Shown one piece after another: positions 1-9,176 of a stretch of DNA of 64,000 nucleotides. This stretch comes from Nocardia niigatensis NBRC 100131 (GTDB lineage Bacteria > Actinomycetota > Actinomycetes > Mycobacteriales > Mycobacteriaceae). Made by a program: the position numbers and the translations under genes. The stretch's first letter is position 1, and every line of letters begins with the position of its first letter. The DNA lies in the NCBI RefSeq assembly GCF_000308655.1, contig NZ_BAGC01000039.1, positions 62,001-126,000 of the forward strand. Direction: 5' to 3'. The notes beneath the pieces are model-generated. The model had not been told where the DNA came from and searched no databases. It saw only the letters and a list, made by a program, of their open reading frames with translations.

Positions 1-441
1 GGCGGCGGCATTCACCTTCGAGCGCAGCCGGATCGCGTGCGCCGGGCCTTCGCGGCGCAGGTCCAGGTAGCGGTACTTGAGCCGGGCCTCCTCGCCCGGC
101 TCGTCGTCGAGCTGGAACGGCAGCGGCGCGGCCTCGTTGAGCACCTCGAGCTCGGTCACATTGACCTCGATGGCACCCGTCGGCAGGTTCGGGTTCTCGC
201 TGCCGGCCGGGCGGTTCTCGACCACGCCGATGACCTTGACGACGAACTCGTTGCGCAGCTTGTGGGCAGCCTCCGCGGGCTCGCCTTCACGGAAGACGGC
301 CTGGGCAATACCCGACGCATCGCGCAGATCGATGAAGATCACGCCACCGTGGTCTCGCCGCCGGGCCACCCAGCCGGTGAGGGTGACGGTCTGACCGGCG
401 TGCTCGCTTCGCAGCGAACCAGCCAAGTGGGTGCGCAGCAC
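1..441 (-). CDS. aspS: Aspartyl-tRNA synthetase, N-terminal part (cut by window edge)
   Basis: Charges tRNA(Asp) with aspartate in the cytoplasm. The reverse strand reads [11 protein letters not shown] from a GTG, followed by the N-terminal anticodon-binding OB fold with the typical segments [20 protein letters not shown] and, further on, [10 protein letters not shown]. Both are characteristic of bacterial AspRS. The GTG at 441 is preceded by AAGGA about six bases upstream, which supports this start. Only about 147 codons are visible; the catalytic domain lies outside the window to the left. It is divergent from the metallopeptidase gene, with a 120-base gap. Identification is by motif and is secure. 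Confidence 0.93.
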   Translation of the reverse strand, partial: MLRTHLAGSLRSEHAGQTVTLTGWVARRRDHGGVIFIDLRDASGIAQAVFREGEPAEAAHKLRNEFVVKVIGVVENRPAGSENPNLPTGAIEVNVTELEVLNEAAPLPFQLDDEPGEEARLKYRYLDLRREGPAHAIRLRSKVNAAA

Positions 442-561
442 GGGATTCCTTTCGACGGGCTCGAAGCACCGGGGAGATGTGACCAGGTGCAGACCCATCG
501 TAGAGAGACACATTCAGCGAGTGGAAACCGATATCGACTCGCCCGTGTCACAGTGATAGCC

Positions 562-1485
562 ATGACCTTCAACGAGGGCCTGCAAATCGACCCGAACCGG
601 GTGAGTGGTGGCGGCGGCGGACCGGGCATGGGCGGCGGATTGGCTCTCGGCGGCGGTGCCGTGGGCATCATCGCGGTGATCGTGGCGTTGCTGCTGGGCG
701 GTGACCCGGGCAGCATCCTGGGCCAGTTCACCGGCGCGGACAGCAAGACCCAGTCGAACACCGCGGTCACTCCACAGCACTGCAAGACCGGTGCGGACGC
801 CAACAAGTACGTCGATTGCCGGGTGATCGCCACCGCGCAGAGCCTCGACGGGGTGTGGAGCACCGAGCTGTCCAAACAGACCAACCGCAAGTACGTGGTC
901 CCGAAGGTCACGCTGTTCTCGGGTGCGGTCAACACCGCCTGCGGCAAGGCGTCCTCGGCGGTGGGCCCGTTCTACTGTCCCGCCGACCAGACCGCTTATT
1001 TCGACACCAGTTTCTTCCAGGAACTGGTCGACCGCTTCGGCTCCAGCGGCGGCCCGCTCGCCCAGGAGTACGTGGTCGCCCACGAGTTCGGCCACCACAT
1101 CCAGAACCTGCTCGGCGATATCAACCGCGCCCAGCGCGACCCCAAGGGCCCCGAGTCCGGCGCGGTCCGCACCGAACTCCAGGCGGACTGCTACGCCGGC
1201 GTCTGGGCCTACTACGCCGACAAGCTCCCCGCGCCCGGATCCAGCACCCCGTTCCTGAAGCCGTTGACCGACAACGACATCCGCGACGCGCTCTCCGCCG
1301 CCTCGGCCGTCGGCGACGACCGCATCCAGAAGGCCTCCACGGGCCGCGTGAACCCCGAGGCGTGGACCCACGGCTCCTCCGAGGAACGCCAGAAGTGGTT
1401 CCTCACCGGCTACAAGACCGGCCAGGTCAAGGCCTGTGACACCTTCTCGGCAGCGGACCTGAACAACCCGCCCGCCCTCCGCTGA
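562..1485 (+). CDS. Neutral zinc metallopeptidase, YpfJ family
   Basis: Predicted membrane-anchored zinc peptidase of 307 residues. After a Gly-rich N-terminus there is one membrane segment (about residues 23-48), then an extracytoplasmic catalytic domain. The zinc-binding HEFGH motif is at residues 174-178, and the following ELQADC motif (Glu about 205) is the likely third ligand. This combination is characteristic of the YpfJ/neutral zinc metallopeptidase family. The reading frame is open much further upstream, but that part is antisense to aspS. The ATG at 562 begins a normal N-terminus (MTFNEGLQID), so I chose it. Substrate is unknown. A strong hairpin follows the stop codon. Confidence 0.88.
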   Translation: MTFNEGLQIDPNRVSGGGGGPGMGGGLALGGGAVGIIAVIVALLLGGDPGSILGQFTGADSKTQSNTAVTPQHCKTGADANKYVDCRVIATAQSLDGVWSTELSKQTNRKYVVPKVTLFSGAVNTACGKASSAVGPFYCPADQTAYFDTSFFQELVDRFGSSGGPLAQEYVVAHEFGHHIQNLLGDINRAQRDPKGPESGAVRTELQADCYAGVWAYYADKLPAPGSSTPFLKPLTDNDIRDALSAASAVGDDRIQKASTGRVNPEAWTHGSSEERQKWFLTGYKTGQVKACDTFSAADLNNPPALR

Positions 1486-1497
1486 ACGTATCCGCCC

Positions 1498-1530
1498 CGA
1501 GGTCCCCGGTCCCCTGGCCCGGGGACCTCG
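1498..1530 (+). terminator. Hairpin terminator after the metallopeptidase gene
   Basis: A perfect 12-base-pair stem (CGAGGTCCCCGG / CCGGGGACCTCG) with an eight- to nine-base loop starts 12 bases after the stop codon. There is no clear U-tract, as is common in high-GC actinomycetes. Position and stem strength support a terminator. Confidence 0.6.
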
Positions 1531-1639
1531 TCGTCTCGGGCGATGCCCGCTGTCGGCGTGGCTCCGTGGGCGAGCGCCAGGCGGGCGGCAGAATCGGCGG
1601 CGGCGGGTGGGTGCCCGCAGGGTAATTCGGAGGAGTGGG

Positions 1640-2212
1640 ATGCGGATCGCCAGGGCGGCAGGACTTTTCGGTGAAATGGGACAGGGGGAGGTGTCATGGC
1701 GTCGAGGCGGTGTGCCGCGGCGACGCGGGTGGCGCGCGGCGGCGGCCACGGCGGCGGCGACCGTGATGCTCACGGGTGCGGGAGGATTCGCGATGGCCGA
1801 TCCGGCGCCCGCGCCCGCGCGGTCGGTGGCGCTGTTCACGCTGACGGCCATGCCCGCGGGATGGCAGACGCGCACGGATCTGCACCCGTCGCTCGAGGTC
1901 CAGCCCGACGGGCGGGCGGTGAAGCGCGCCGACAACGACGCTCAGCCGGTGAACGGGAGCATCCCCGCCGATGTCCTCGGGGCCGCGGCCACCGAGGTCG
2001 AGGCGCTGGCCGCCATGGACATGGGCACGCCGGAGCAGTCCGACAAGGGCACCTCGATCATCGACTACATGCCGCAGTCGCCCGAGCAGGACGTGCACCT
2101 GATCGTGTACGCCCCCGAAGTGTCCGACGGGCTCACCGATGACCAGAAGGCGTCCCGCAAGCGCTTCGACGATCTGTTCCAGCGCCTGCTGAACGCCTTC
2201 GTTCCGGCCTGA
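1640..2212 (+). CDS. Secreted hypothetical protein
   Basis: A 190-residue protein of unknown function. An arginine-rich N-terminus is followed by an Ala-rich hydrophobic stretch (about residues 34-50) and an A-D-P-A-P-A sequence, which together look like a signal peptide with cleavage near ALA/ADP. The ATG at 1640 has GGAGGAG five bases upstream. A GTG at 1691 would give a shorter, more conventional signal peptide, but its purine-rich sequence directly touches the start codon, which is too close. I see no catalytic motif. The gene converges on korB with ten bases between the stop codons. Confidence 0.65.
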   Translation: MRIARAAGLFGEMGQGEVSWRRGGVPRRRGWRAAAATAAATVMLTGAGGFAMADPAPAPARSVALFTLTAMPAGWQTRTDLHPSLEVQPDGRAVKRADNDAQPVNGSIPADVLGAAATEVEALAAMDMGTPEQSDKGTSIIDYMPQSPEQDVHLIVYAPEVSDGLTDDQKASRKRFDDLFQRLLNAFVPA

Positions 2213-2222
2213 CGGCGGAAGC

Positions 2223-3302
2223 TCAGCCGACCGTCCAGGTCTCGCGGCCGGTGAGCAGCTCCTGCAGCGAGTCACCGCTCACCGGTGTGCGCTCGACGGC
2301 GGTGGTCAGCTGGGCGCGGACGCCGTCGTCGTAGGTGGGCCGGGAGACGCTGCGGAAGATGCCGGTCACCACGTGGGTGAGGTCCTGGTCGGACAGGCGG
2401 GACAGGGCGTAGGCGTATTCCGGGTGGTCGGTATAGGCGTCGTGAACCACCAGCTCGGACTCGGCGACGCTGTCGGCGCGCGCCACCCGCAGGCCGAAAC
2501 CGTCGCGGACCACGGCGAATTCACCGTCCGCGCCGAAACGGATCGGCTCACCGTGCCGCAAACGGATGAGATGCGATTCGGCGTTCTCCCGGCGCAGCGC
2601 GTCGAACGAGCCGTCATTGAAGATCGGGCAGTCCTGCAGGATCTCCACGAACGAGGTGCCGCGGTGCTCGGCGGCGGCGCGCAGCACCTCGTTGAGCCCG
2701 GTCCGATCCGAGTCCAGCGCCCGGGCCGCGAAGGTGGCCTCGGCGCCGAGCGCGACCGACAGGGTGTTGAACGGATGGTCCACCGAGCCCATCGGAGTGG
2801 ACTTGGTGACCTTCCCGGCCTCCGAGGTCGGCGAGTACTGCCCCTTGGTGAGGCCGTAGATCCGGTTGTTGAACAACAGGATCGTCATGTTCACATTGCG
2901 GCGCAGCGCGTGGATGAGGTGATTGCCGCCGATGGACAGCGCGTCGCCGTCCCCGGTCACCACCCAGACCGACAGGTCGGGCCGGGTCACCGCCATACCG
3001 GTGGCGATGGCCGGGGCCCGCCCGTGGATCGAATGGATCCCGTACGCCTCCAGGTAGTACGGGAACCGGCTCGAGCAGCCGATACCGGACACGAACATGA
3101 GGTTCTCGCGCTCGAGCCCCAGATCGGCCAGGAAGCCGCGCACGGTGGCCAGGATGACGTAGTCGCCACAGCCCGGGCACCAGCGCACCTCCTGATCGGA
3201 GGTGTAGTCCTTCGCCTTCTGCGGCCCGTCGGCCCGCGGCACGCCGGACAGTCCGGAGAGACCGAGATCGGTTCCCACGAGCGGATTTTCGAGAATGGTC
3301 AT
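2223..3302 (-). CDS. korB: 2-oxoacid:ferredoxin oxidoreductase, beta subunit (KorB type)
   Basis: Beta subunit (359 residues) of the CoA-dependent 2-oxoglutarate (or related 2-oxoacid) ferredoxin oxidoreductase, which makes the acyl-CoA, CO2 and reduced ferredoxin. The N-terminal CPGCGD and the GIGCSS segment are cysteine motifs of this family, and GDGDALSIGGNH is the thiamine diphosphate/Mg binding region. Size and arrangement match M. tuberculosis KorB (Rv2454c). The ATG at 3302 shares one base with the korA stop codon (TGATG), so translation is coupled. The frame is open upstream, but that is a shadow of korA. Specificity for 2-oxoglutarate is inferred from the mycobacterial homologue. Confidence 0.93.
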   Translation of the reverse strand: MTILENPLVGTDLGLSGLSGVPRADGPQKAKDYTSDQEVRWCPGCGDYVILATVRGFLADLGLERENLMFVSGIGCSSRFPYYLEAYGIHSIHGRAPAIATGMAVTRPDLSVWVVTGDGDALSIGGNHLIHALRRNVNMTILLFNNRIYGLTKGQYSPTSEAGKVTKSTPMGSVDHPFNTLSVALGAEATFAARALDSDRTGLNEVLRAAAEHRGTSFVEILQDCPIFNDGSFDALRRENAESHLIRLRHGEPIRFGADGEFAVVRDGFGLRVARADSVAESELVVHDAYTDHPEYAYALSRLSDQDLTHVVTGIFRSVSRPTYDDGVRAQLTTAVERTPVSGDSLQELLTGRETWTVG

Positions 3303-5266
3303 CACTTGCCCCCTGGGGTCCGGTAGGTCGCCCGCGCGCGTGCGGCGAAGGCCTTGGCCTGTTCCATCTCCGCGATGGAACCGTCCAGGGCCGCGTCGAT
3401 GACGCCGACCAGTTCCTGTGCTTGGAAGGCGGTGCCCGCGATCTTGGTCCACGGTTGCACGTCCACCAGGTAGCGGGCGCGCAGCAGCATGGCCAGCTGG
3501 CCGCCGTTCATCTCCGGGCAGACCACGGTGCGGTAGCGGCGCAGCACCTCGCCGAGGTTGGCCGGGAAGGGATTCAGATGCCGCAGATGCGCCTGCGCCA
3601 CCGGCACCCCGCGCCGCCGCGCCCGCCGGCACGCCTCGCCGATCGGCCCGTAGGAGCTGCCCCAGCCGATGAGCAGCAGTTCGGCGCGATCCCCCGGATC
3701 GTCGACCTCGAGGTCGGGCACCGCGATGCCGTCGATCTTGGCCTGCCGGATCCGCACCATCAGCTCGTGATTGGCCGGTTCGTAGGAGATATTGCCGCTG
3801 CCGTCGGCCTTTTCGAGCCCGCCGATGCGGTGGGCGCGGCCCACGGTGCCGGGCACGGCCAGCGGCCGGGCCAGGGTCTCCGGATCGCGCGCGTAGGGCT
3901 GGAACGAATCCCCCTCCGCGCCACCGGGTTCGAAGCCGGGATCGATCGGGGCCAGCTCGGTGACCTGCGGAATCGCCCACGGCTCGGAACCATTGGCGAT
4001 GGCGCCGTCGGACAGCAGCAGCACCGGGGTGCGGTAGGTCAGTGCGATGCGGGCCGCGTCCAACGCGGCGTCGAAGCAGTCCGCGGGCGAGCGCGGCGCG
4101 ACGATGGCCACCGGCGACTCGCCATTGCGCCCGTAGAGCGCCTGCAGTAGGTCGGCCTGTTCGGTTTTGGTGGGCAGTCCGGTGGACGGCCCGCCGCGCT
4201 GCACGTCGATGATCACCAGCGGCAGCTCGGTCATGACGGCCAGGCCGATGGTCTCACTCTTGAGCGCCAAGCCCGGACCGGACGTACTGGTCACCCCGAG
4301 CGCACCGCCCAGTGCCGCGCCCAGCGCCGCGCCGATGCCGGCGATCTCGTCCTCGGCCTGGAAGGTGGTGACGCCGAAGTTCTTGTGCTTGCTCAGTTCG
4401 TGCAGGATGTCCGAGGCCGGGGTGATCGGGTAGGTGCCCAGGAAGACCGGCAGCCCGGACAGCTGCCCGGCGGTGACGATGCCGTAGGCGAGCGCGGTGT
4501 TCCCGGTGATCTGCCGGTAGGTGCCGGGCGGCAGCGTCGCGGGAGCTACCTCGTAGGTGGTGGCGAAGGCCTCGGTCGTTTCGCCGTAATTCCAGCCTGC
4601 CCGGAATGCGAGGATATTCGCTTCGGCGACATCCGGTATGGCCGCGAATTTCTCCCGCATGAACTGTTCGGTGCCGCCGATGGGCCGCCCGTACATCCAG
4701 GACAGCAAACCGAGCGCGAACATATTCTTCGCGCGCTGCCCATCCTTTTTACCCACACCGGTCGGCTCGGTTGCCCCGAGCGTCAGCGAGGTCATGGGCA
4801 CCCGGTGCACCACGAAATCGGTCAACGTGTCATCGGTGAGCGGATCACCGGCATAACCGACCTTGGCGAGATTGCGTTTGGTGAATTCGTCAGTATTCAC
4901 GATCACCGTCGCCCCGCGGGCCAAATCCTCCAGATTCGCCTTCAGCGCAGCGGGATTCATGGCCACCAGCACGTCCGGCTGGTCACCCGCGGTGAGGATG
5001 TCGTAGTCCGCGATCTGGATCTGAAACGACGACACGCCAGGCAGGGTGCCCTGGGGTGCGCGGATCTCCGCGGGAAAGTTCGGTTGGGTGGCAAGGTCAT
5101 TGCCGAAGGCGGCTGCCTCGTGGGTGAAACGGTCACCGGTGAGCTGCATACCGTCACCGGAGTCACCCGCGAAGCGGATGACCACCCTCTCCAGTTTCTC
5201 GACCGCCAATTTCCCTGTGGCGCCGCCGTTTCCGGCCGTCACAGAGTCGTCATGCTGCGAAACCAT
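3302..5266 (-). CDS. korA: 2-oxoacid:ferredoxin oxidoreductase, alpha subunit with fused gamma domain (KorA type)
   Basis: 654 residues, almost exactly the length of M. tuberculosis KorA (Rv2455c). The N-terminal third is the gamma-type domain (GDSGDGMQLTGDRF near residue 35). The remainder is the pyruvate:ferredoxin alpha fold with GTYPITPASDILHELS and the conserved TSTSGPGLALKSETIGLAV region. With KorB it forms the oxygen-tolerant oxidoreductase that feeds the TCA cycle in mycolata. The ATG at 5266 is the first in-frame start after a TGA. A GAGGAAG sequence lies a rather long 14 bases upstream. Promoter not identified; the next gene upstream (radical SAM) is in the same direction with a gap of about 100 bases. 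Confidence 0.93.
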   Translation of the reverse strand: MVSQHDDSVTAGNGGATGKLAVEKLERVVIRFAGDSGDGMQLTGDRFTHEAAAFGNDLATQPNFPAEIRAPQGTLPGVSSFQIQIADYDILTAGDQPDVLVAMNPAALKANLEDLARGATVIVNTDEFTKRNLAKVGYAGDPLTDDTLTDFVVHRVPMTSLTLGATEPTGVGKKDGQRAKNMFALGLLSWMYGRPIGGTEQFMREKFAAIPDVAEANILAFRAGWNYGETTEAFATTYEVAPATLPPGTYRQITGNTALAYGIVTAGQLSGLPVFLGTYPITPASDILHELSKHKNFGVTTFQAEDEIAGIGAALGAALGGALGVTSTSGPGLALKSETIGLAVMTELPLVIIDVQRGGPSTGLPTKTEQADLLQALYGRNGESPVAIVAPRSPADCFDAALDAARIALTYRTPVLLLSDGAIANGSEPWAIPQVTELAPIDPGFEPGGAEGDSFQPYARDPETLARPLAVPGTVGRAHRIGGLEKADGSGNISYEPANHELMVRIRQAKIDGIAVPDLEVDDPGDRAELLLIGWGSSYGPIGEACRRARRRGVPVAQAHLRHLNPFPANLGEVLRRYRTVVCPEMNGGQLAMLLRARYLVDVQPWTKIAGTAFQAQELVGVIDAALDGSIAEMEQAKAFAARARATYRTPGGK

Positions 5267-5372
5267 GCGCGTGCATCACTTCCTCGTCAGGTGTGAGGTA
5301 CCAACGCCAAACTACTCCGCAATATTCGCGACACACCCGTGAAGTGCAATGGTTTCGATCAAAGAACCGCCG

Positions 5373-6386
5373 TCAGGCGAACAACGCCAACTGCGGATCG
5401 GGCGTGTGCGATTCGGCGGCGCGGACCTCGGGTTCGGCCGGCCGATCACGGTTCAAACGGTGCTTCTCCAGCAACGGCTCGATTCGGCCGCGTAGCCACG
5501 CAGAATACTCCAGTGTCACCGAAGTACTGCGACCATACAGCTGCCGGTAGCGCCGCAGCAGCGCCGGGTGGGCTTCGGCCAGCCAGTTGAGGAACCACCC
5601 GCGGGTGGAACCGCGCAGATGCATGGGGAAGGCCGTGACGCCGGCGGCCCCGGCCTCGGCGATGGCGGCGAAGAGCGCGTCGAGATGCGCCTGCGAGTCG
5701 GTGAGATACGGAATGACCGGCGCCACCATGACATTCACCGCGAATCCGGCATCGGCCAGGGTGCGCACCAGCTCCAGCCGCGCCCGCGGCGACGGCGTGC
5801 CGGGCTCGAGGCCGCGGTGCAGCTCCTCATCCAGAATGGCGATGGAGACCGCGAGATGCACCGGCACCTGCCCGGCGGCCTGGACCAGCAGTGGCAGATC
5901 CCGCCGCAACAGCGTGCCTTTGGTCAGGATCGAGAATCCGGTGCCGGATTCGGCAAGCGCGGAGATGATGCCGGGCATGAGCCGGTAGCGGCCCTCGGCG
6001 CGCTGGTAGGGATCGGTATTCGTGCCCAGCGCAACCGATTCCCGCCGCCACGACCGCCTGTGCAGTTCGCGCCGAAGAATCGGGACCACATTGGTCTTGA
6101 CCACGATCTGGGAGTCGAAATCCGCGCCCGCGTCCAGGTCGAGGTACTCGTGCGTACCGCGAGCGAAGCAGTAGCGGCACGCGTGCGAGCAACCACGCAT
6201 GGGATTGATGGTCCAGCTGAAGGGCAGATTGCTGTCGGGCACCCGGTTCAGGGCACTCTTGCAGAGCACCTCGTGAAACGTGATGCCCTCGAAGTCGGGC
6301 GTCTGTACGCTGCGTACGAAGCCCGCACGTTCGAGCCCGGGCAGCGCGCCGTCATCGGCGCCGAGGGTTTGCCTTTGCCAACGCAC
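5373..6386 (-). CDS. Radical SAM protein, Rv2578c family
   Basis: 337 residues with the radical SAM cluster motif CxxxCxxC at Cys66, Cys70 and Cys73 (CSHACRYC). It would bind a [4Fe-4S] cluster and cleave S-adenosylmethionine. The preceding WTINPMRG and following FARGTHEY residues, and a C-terminus ending in ALFA, match the actinobacterial Rv2578c-type family, which resembles spore photoproduct lyase-like proteins. The substrate is not known. Rv2578c lies close to hisS in M. tuberculosis, so its presence in this neighbourhood agrees with backbone synteny. No signal or membrane segments are seen. Confidence 0.88.
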   Translation of the reverse strand: MRWQRQTLGADDGALPGLERAGFVRSVQTPDFEGITFHEVLCKSALNRVPDSNLPFSWTINPMRGCSHACRYCFARGTHEYLDLDAGADFDSQIVVKTNVVPILRRELHRRSWRRESVALGTNTDPYQRAEGRYRLMPGIISALAESGTGFSILTKGTLLRRDLPLLVQAAGQVPVHLAVSIAILDEELHRGLEPGTPSPRARLELVRTLADAGFAVNVMVAPVIPYLTDSQAHLDALFAAIAEAGAAGVTAFPMHLRGSTRGWFLNWLAEAHPALLRRYRQLYGRSTSVTLEYSAWLRGRIEPLLEKHRLNRDRPAEPEVRAAESHTPDPQLALFA

Positions 6387-6417
6387 TACCCCAGTCGAAC
6401 ATGCGTTCTAACGACTG

Positions 6418-7404
6418 TCAAGCAATCTTCTGCGTGTCGGCCTCGATCGGATGCCCGTTGTAGAAGGCGACCAGATCGCGAATGGTCTGCTCGGCCGGAC
6501 GCGGACGGTAGCCCAGCTCCTCCGCGGCCTTGGCGTGCTCGACGATCGGCGCCGACAGCAGCGCGCCCATGGCCGCCTTGGAGATGCGGTCGCTGCCCAG
6601 CGCGCGGGCGACGGGCTCCATGACCGGCATGCACGCGTTGATGACCTTGGCCGGAATCGCGAAGGCGGGCTTCATCTTCCCGTTGACCTCGGCCGCGGTG
6701 CGGGTGGCCTGGAACATGTCGGTGAAGTGCCCGCCGAGCAGGTAGTTCTCACCGGTGCGGCCGCGCTCGCTCGCGAGCACCAGGCCCTGCGCCACGTCAC
6801 GCACGTCGACCAGGTCGAAGCCGCCGCTGATCATGACCGGCACGCGGCCACGCGCGGCGTCCCACAGCGTGGTGTTGATCCGGGAGGCGGTGTTGTCGAT
6901 CGGGCCGTACACACCGGTCGGGTTGCACACCACCGCGTCCAGGCCCTTGTCGATGATCTTGCGGAGCTCGATCTCGCCCTGCCACTTGGAGCGGTCGTAC
7001 ACCGGCAGATCCGGATCGATGGACCGCGGCGAACGCTCGTTGATCCGGCCGCCACAGCAGTACTGGTTGAACGCGTGAATGGAGCTGGTGTGCACCATCC
7101 GCCGCACGCCGACCTCACGCGCGGCGTCCGCGACGATGCGCACGCCCTCGGTGTTGACCCGCCAGGCCACGTCGTTCTTGTGGGCCAGGGTGATGAGCGC
7201 GACGAGGTGGTAGACCACCTCGGCGCCGTCCAGGGCCGCCCGCATGGACGCCGGATCGAGCACGTCGCCGTTGACCCAGGTGACACCGGGCTGACTCGCG
7301 CCCGCGACCCGGTCGATGGCCGTCACTTCGTGACCGCGATCGGTAAGCAGGCGAAGCAAATTGGTGCCAAGGAACCCGGCAGCGCCGGTGACTGCGACCT
7401 TCAT
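6418..7404 (-). CDS. NAD(P)-dependent epimerase/3-beta-hydroxysteroid dehydrogenase-like protein
   Basis: Extended SDR of 328 residues. The Rossmann motif TGAAGFLG is at residues 6-13 and the catalytic YDRSK at 136-140, with a Ser (HTSS) around 107. The fold places it with 3-beta-hydroxysteroid dehydrogenase/isomerase-like and dihydroflavonol-reductase-like enzymes; the substrate cannot be read from sequence. A perfect match to the KstR operator consensus lies 14 bases upstream of the start codon, which suggests control by the sterol-catabolism repressor and hence a role in steroid or related lipid oxidation. That role is inference. Confidence 0.82.
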   Translation of the reverse strand: MKVAVTGAAGFLGTNLLRLLTDRGHEVTAIDRVAGASQPGVTWVNGDVLDPASMRAALDGAEVVYHLVALITLAHKNDVAWRVNTEGVRIVADAAREVGVRRMVHTSSIHAFNQYCCGGRINERSPRSIDPDLPVYDRSKWQGEIELRKIIDKGLDAVVCNPTGVYGPIDNTASRINTTLWDAARGRVPVMISGGFDLVDVRDVAQGLVLASERGRTGENYLLGGHFTDMFQATRTAAEVNGKMKPAFAIPAKVINACMPVMEPVARALGSDRISKAAMGALLSAPIVEHAKAAEELGYRPRPAEQTIRDLVAFYNGHPIEADTQKIA

Positions 7405-7417
7405 GGTGACGAGAATA

Positions 7418-7431
7418 TAGAACTTGTTCTA
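7418..7431. promoter_or_regulatory. KstR-like operator (perfect consensus)
   Basis: TAGAACTTGTTCTA matches the KstR consensus TnnAACnnGTTnnA at every fixed position and is nearly a perfect palindrome. It sits 14 bases upstream of the epimerase-like gene (start 7404, minus) and 112 bases upstream of the divergent type VII substrate gene. KstR is the TetR-family repressor of cholesterol catabolism in mycolata; kstR itself is not in this window. Confidence 0.75.
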
Positions 7432-7542
7432 ATTTGCAACAACGGTGCCGTCGCGGTGTGGCCGCGCACGCCACGCCGGTCCGGACGCTGAAGGCGCTAT
7501 ATTCGCCATCCGTATGTCCATGACGATCAGGGGGGCGTTGCC

Positions 7543-7872
7543 ATGGCCGATCTCTCGGTCGACACCGGTGCGGTTCGCAGATTCGCCGCGGCGCAGGACG
7601 CCGTCGCCGCCGACATCGCCGCCCAGGGCGGCCGCGACACGGTATCCCACGTCGCGGCGATGACACCGGTCTTCGGACTCATCGGCGCGGACTTCCTGGC
7701 CGGCTTCGCGGTCGCCGAGTTGCTGCACCACCGCGATATCGACGCCCTCTCGGCCCGCTTCGGCGCGCTCGGTCAGGCGGCCTTCGGATCGGCCGCCACC
7801 TACGACACCACCGACGCCGACTTCGCCCGGGGTTTGGGCGCGGTGGCCGGGCAGATCGGCGAACAGTCATGA
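7543..7872 (+). CDS. Probable type VII secretion substrate, EspC/DUF2580-like
   Basis: A 109-residue, Ala-rich, mostly helical protein without a signal peptide or membrane segment. Length, the start (MADLSVDTGAV) and helical character resemble the ESX-1 secretion-associated EspC-like (DUF2580) family. A YxxxD sequence (Tyr87-Asp91, YDTTD), the general type VII signal, is in the C-terminal part. There is no WxG in this protein, but the next gene, which overlaps it by four bases (ATGA), has one. The two probably form a co-secreted pair. GGGGGCG precedes the start codon. No ESX core genes are in the window. Confidence 0.7.
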   Translation: MADLSVDTGAVRRFAAAQDAVAADIAAQGGRDTVSHVAAMTPVFGLIGADFLAGFAVAELLHHRDIDALSARFGALGQAAFGSAATYDTTDADFARGLGAVAGQIGEQS

Positions 7873-9176
7873 GGCCGTTCGAATCCGGCGTCATCGATGT
7901 GCTCCGCCCGGCCGATCCGGACAGCAGCGGACGGGGAGCCGAGAGCACGACCGTCCTCTCGCCGGGCCCGATCCCGGAGCTGACACTGGATGCCGTGCCC
8001 GATGACGTGCCCACGTTCGAACCGGACGCATTCGGCGATGACCATGCCGTACCCGGTTTCACGGCCGTGTTGCCGCCGCTGCCCGCCGACCCGGTCGGAG
8101 ATCTCGTGCAGGGCCTGACCGTCCCCGCGATTCCGGGACTGGACGCGCTGTTCAAACCGTTCCTGGAGCTGCTGCAGAGCTTCGGCACCGGCGTCCTCGG
8201 CGAGTTGAATCCCGCGACTCTGCTCAGCACCGGGTCGAAGGTCATCGGGTCCGCGGTCCAGGTCGGCGGTGGCGCGCTCGGGACCGTCGAATCCCTGTGG
8301 CAGGGAGCTGCTTCTCAGAGGGCGCAGGAGTCGGGCCGCCAGGCCTGTAACCACGGCCAGGAGACGACGCAGCGCGGTTTCGACCTGTCGTCGATCACGA
8401 CTCGGGCCGCGTCCGTGGTGCAGCAGGGCAACATCCAGCTCACCGCCATCGCTCAGGCCTTCGCCGAAGAGGCCACGGCACTCGCCCCCTTGATCCTCAC
8501 CCCGATCGGGCAGACCACGCTGCTCTCCTCGGCCACCTACCACCTCGGTGAGGCCGTCGCGGTCGTCAATGCCACCCAGGGCGAACTCTCCGGCTACACC
8601 GCGCAGGTACAGGGCATCATCGGCCAGCTGCTCGGACGAAGCGGCGGCGCGGACCCGGCCGAGGTCGCGCGGTCGCTCGCGGAGAACATCGGCAGGCCGA
8701 TCCTGGAGCAGGCCAAGACCCTGCTCGAAAGTGGTCTGCACGCAACAACTCCCACATCGGGTACGCCAGGACGAACCGCTCCGGCCGGTGGCCTCCCGGA
8801 TACCGGTGCGGCCGGTGTCGGTGCAGGCGGCAGTGGTGGCATCGGAGCCGGTGGCGGCGGCATGCCCTCGACGCCAGGCGGCCCGGGTGCCTCGATCCCC
8901 GGCGGCAAGATCGCCAATCCGGCCGATCCGTTCGGCACGGGCACGGCCGGTATCCCAGGCGTCGGCAGTCCGGCCGGTTCCGGTTTCCTGGGCTCCCCCG
9001 CCGCGGCGGGCGCGCGCAAGGGCGGCGCGGCAGACGGCCGGCACGGTCGCACCGTGCAGCCACACCCGAGCCCCACCGCCGAAAGCGAACTCACCGGCAA
9101 CCTGGGCATCTTCGCCCCCGGCGTCATCGGACAGGCCGAGGATAGCCCGGATCCGGCAGACTCCGATCCGGCCTGA
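7869..9176 (+). CDS. Large WxG-containing partner of the EspC-like protein, hypothetical
   Basis: 435 residues, translationally coupled to the preceding gene by an ATGA overlap. The N-terminal 130 residues are acidic and Pro-rich. The middle (about 110-290) is predicted helical and carries a W-Q-G tripeptide starting at residue 144, as in the helix-turn-helix bend of WXG-type proteins. The last 140 residues are low-complexity Gly/Pro/Ala, likely disordered, as in the C-terminal tails of several ESX substrates. No signal peptide or catalytic motif is visible. Secretion together with the 109-residue partner is inference from coupling and motifs. Function unknown. Confidence 0.62.
   Translation: MRPFESGVIDVLRPADPDSSGRGAESTTVLSPGPIPELTLDAVPDDVPTFEPDAFGDDHAVPGFTAVLPPLPADPVGDLVQGLTVPAIPGLDALFKPFLELLQSFGTGVLGELNPATLLSTGSKVIGSAVQVGGGALGTVESLWQGAASQRAQESGRQACNHGQETTQRGFDLSSITTRAASVVQQGNIQLTAIAQAFAEEATALAPLILTPIGQTTLLSSATYHLGEAVAVVNATQGELSGYTAQVQGIIGQLLGRSGGADPAEVARSLAENIGRPILEQAKTLLESGLHATTPTSGTPGRTAPAGGLPDTGAAGVGAGGSGGIGAGGGGMPSTPGGPGASIPGGKIANPADPFGTGTAGIPGVGSPAGSGFLGSPAAAGARKGGAADGRHGRTVQPHPSPTAESELTGNLGIFAPGVIGQAEDSPDPADSDPA

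Noticed and set aside
37..561. N-terminal extension of the metallopeptidase frame.
   Set aside because: It is antisense to aspS and has no similarity to the family; the ATG at 562 gives a normal N-terminus.
6397..6412. GAACATGCGTTCTA near the radical SAM gene start as a possible KstR box.
   Set aside because: The AAC and GTT half-sites are four bases apart instead of two, so it does not fit the consensus.
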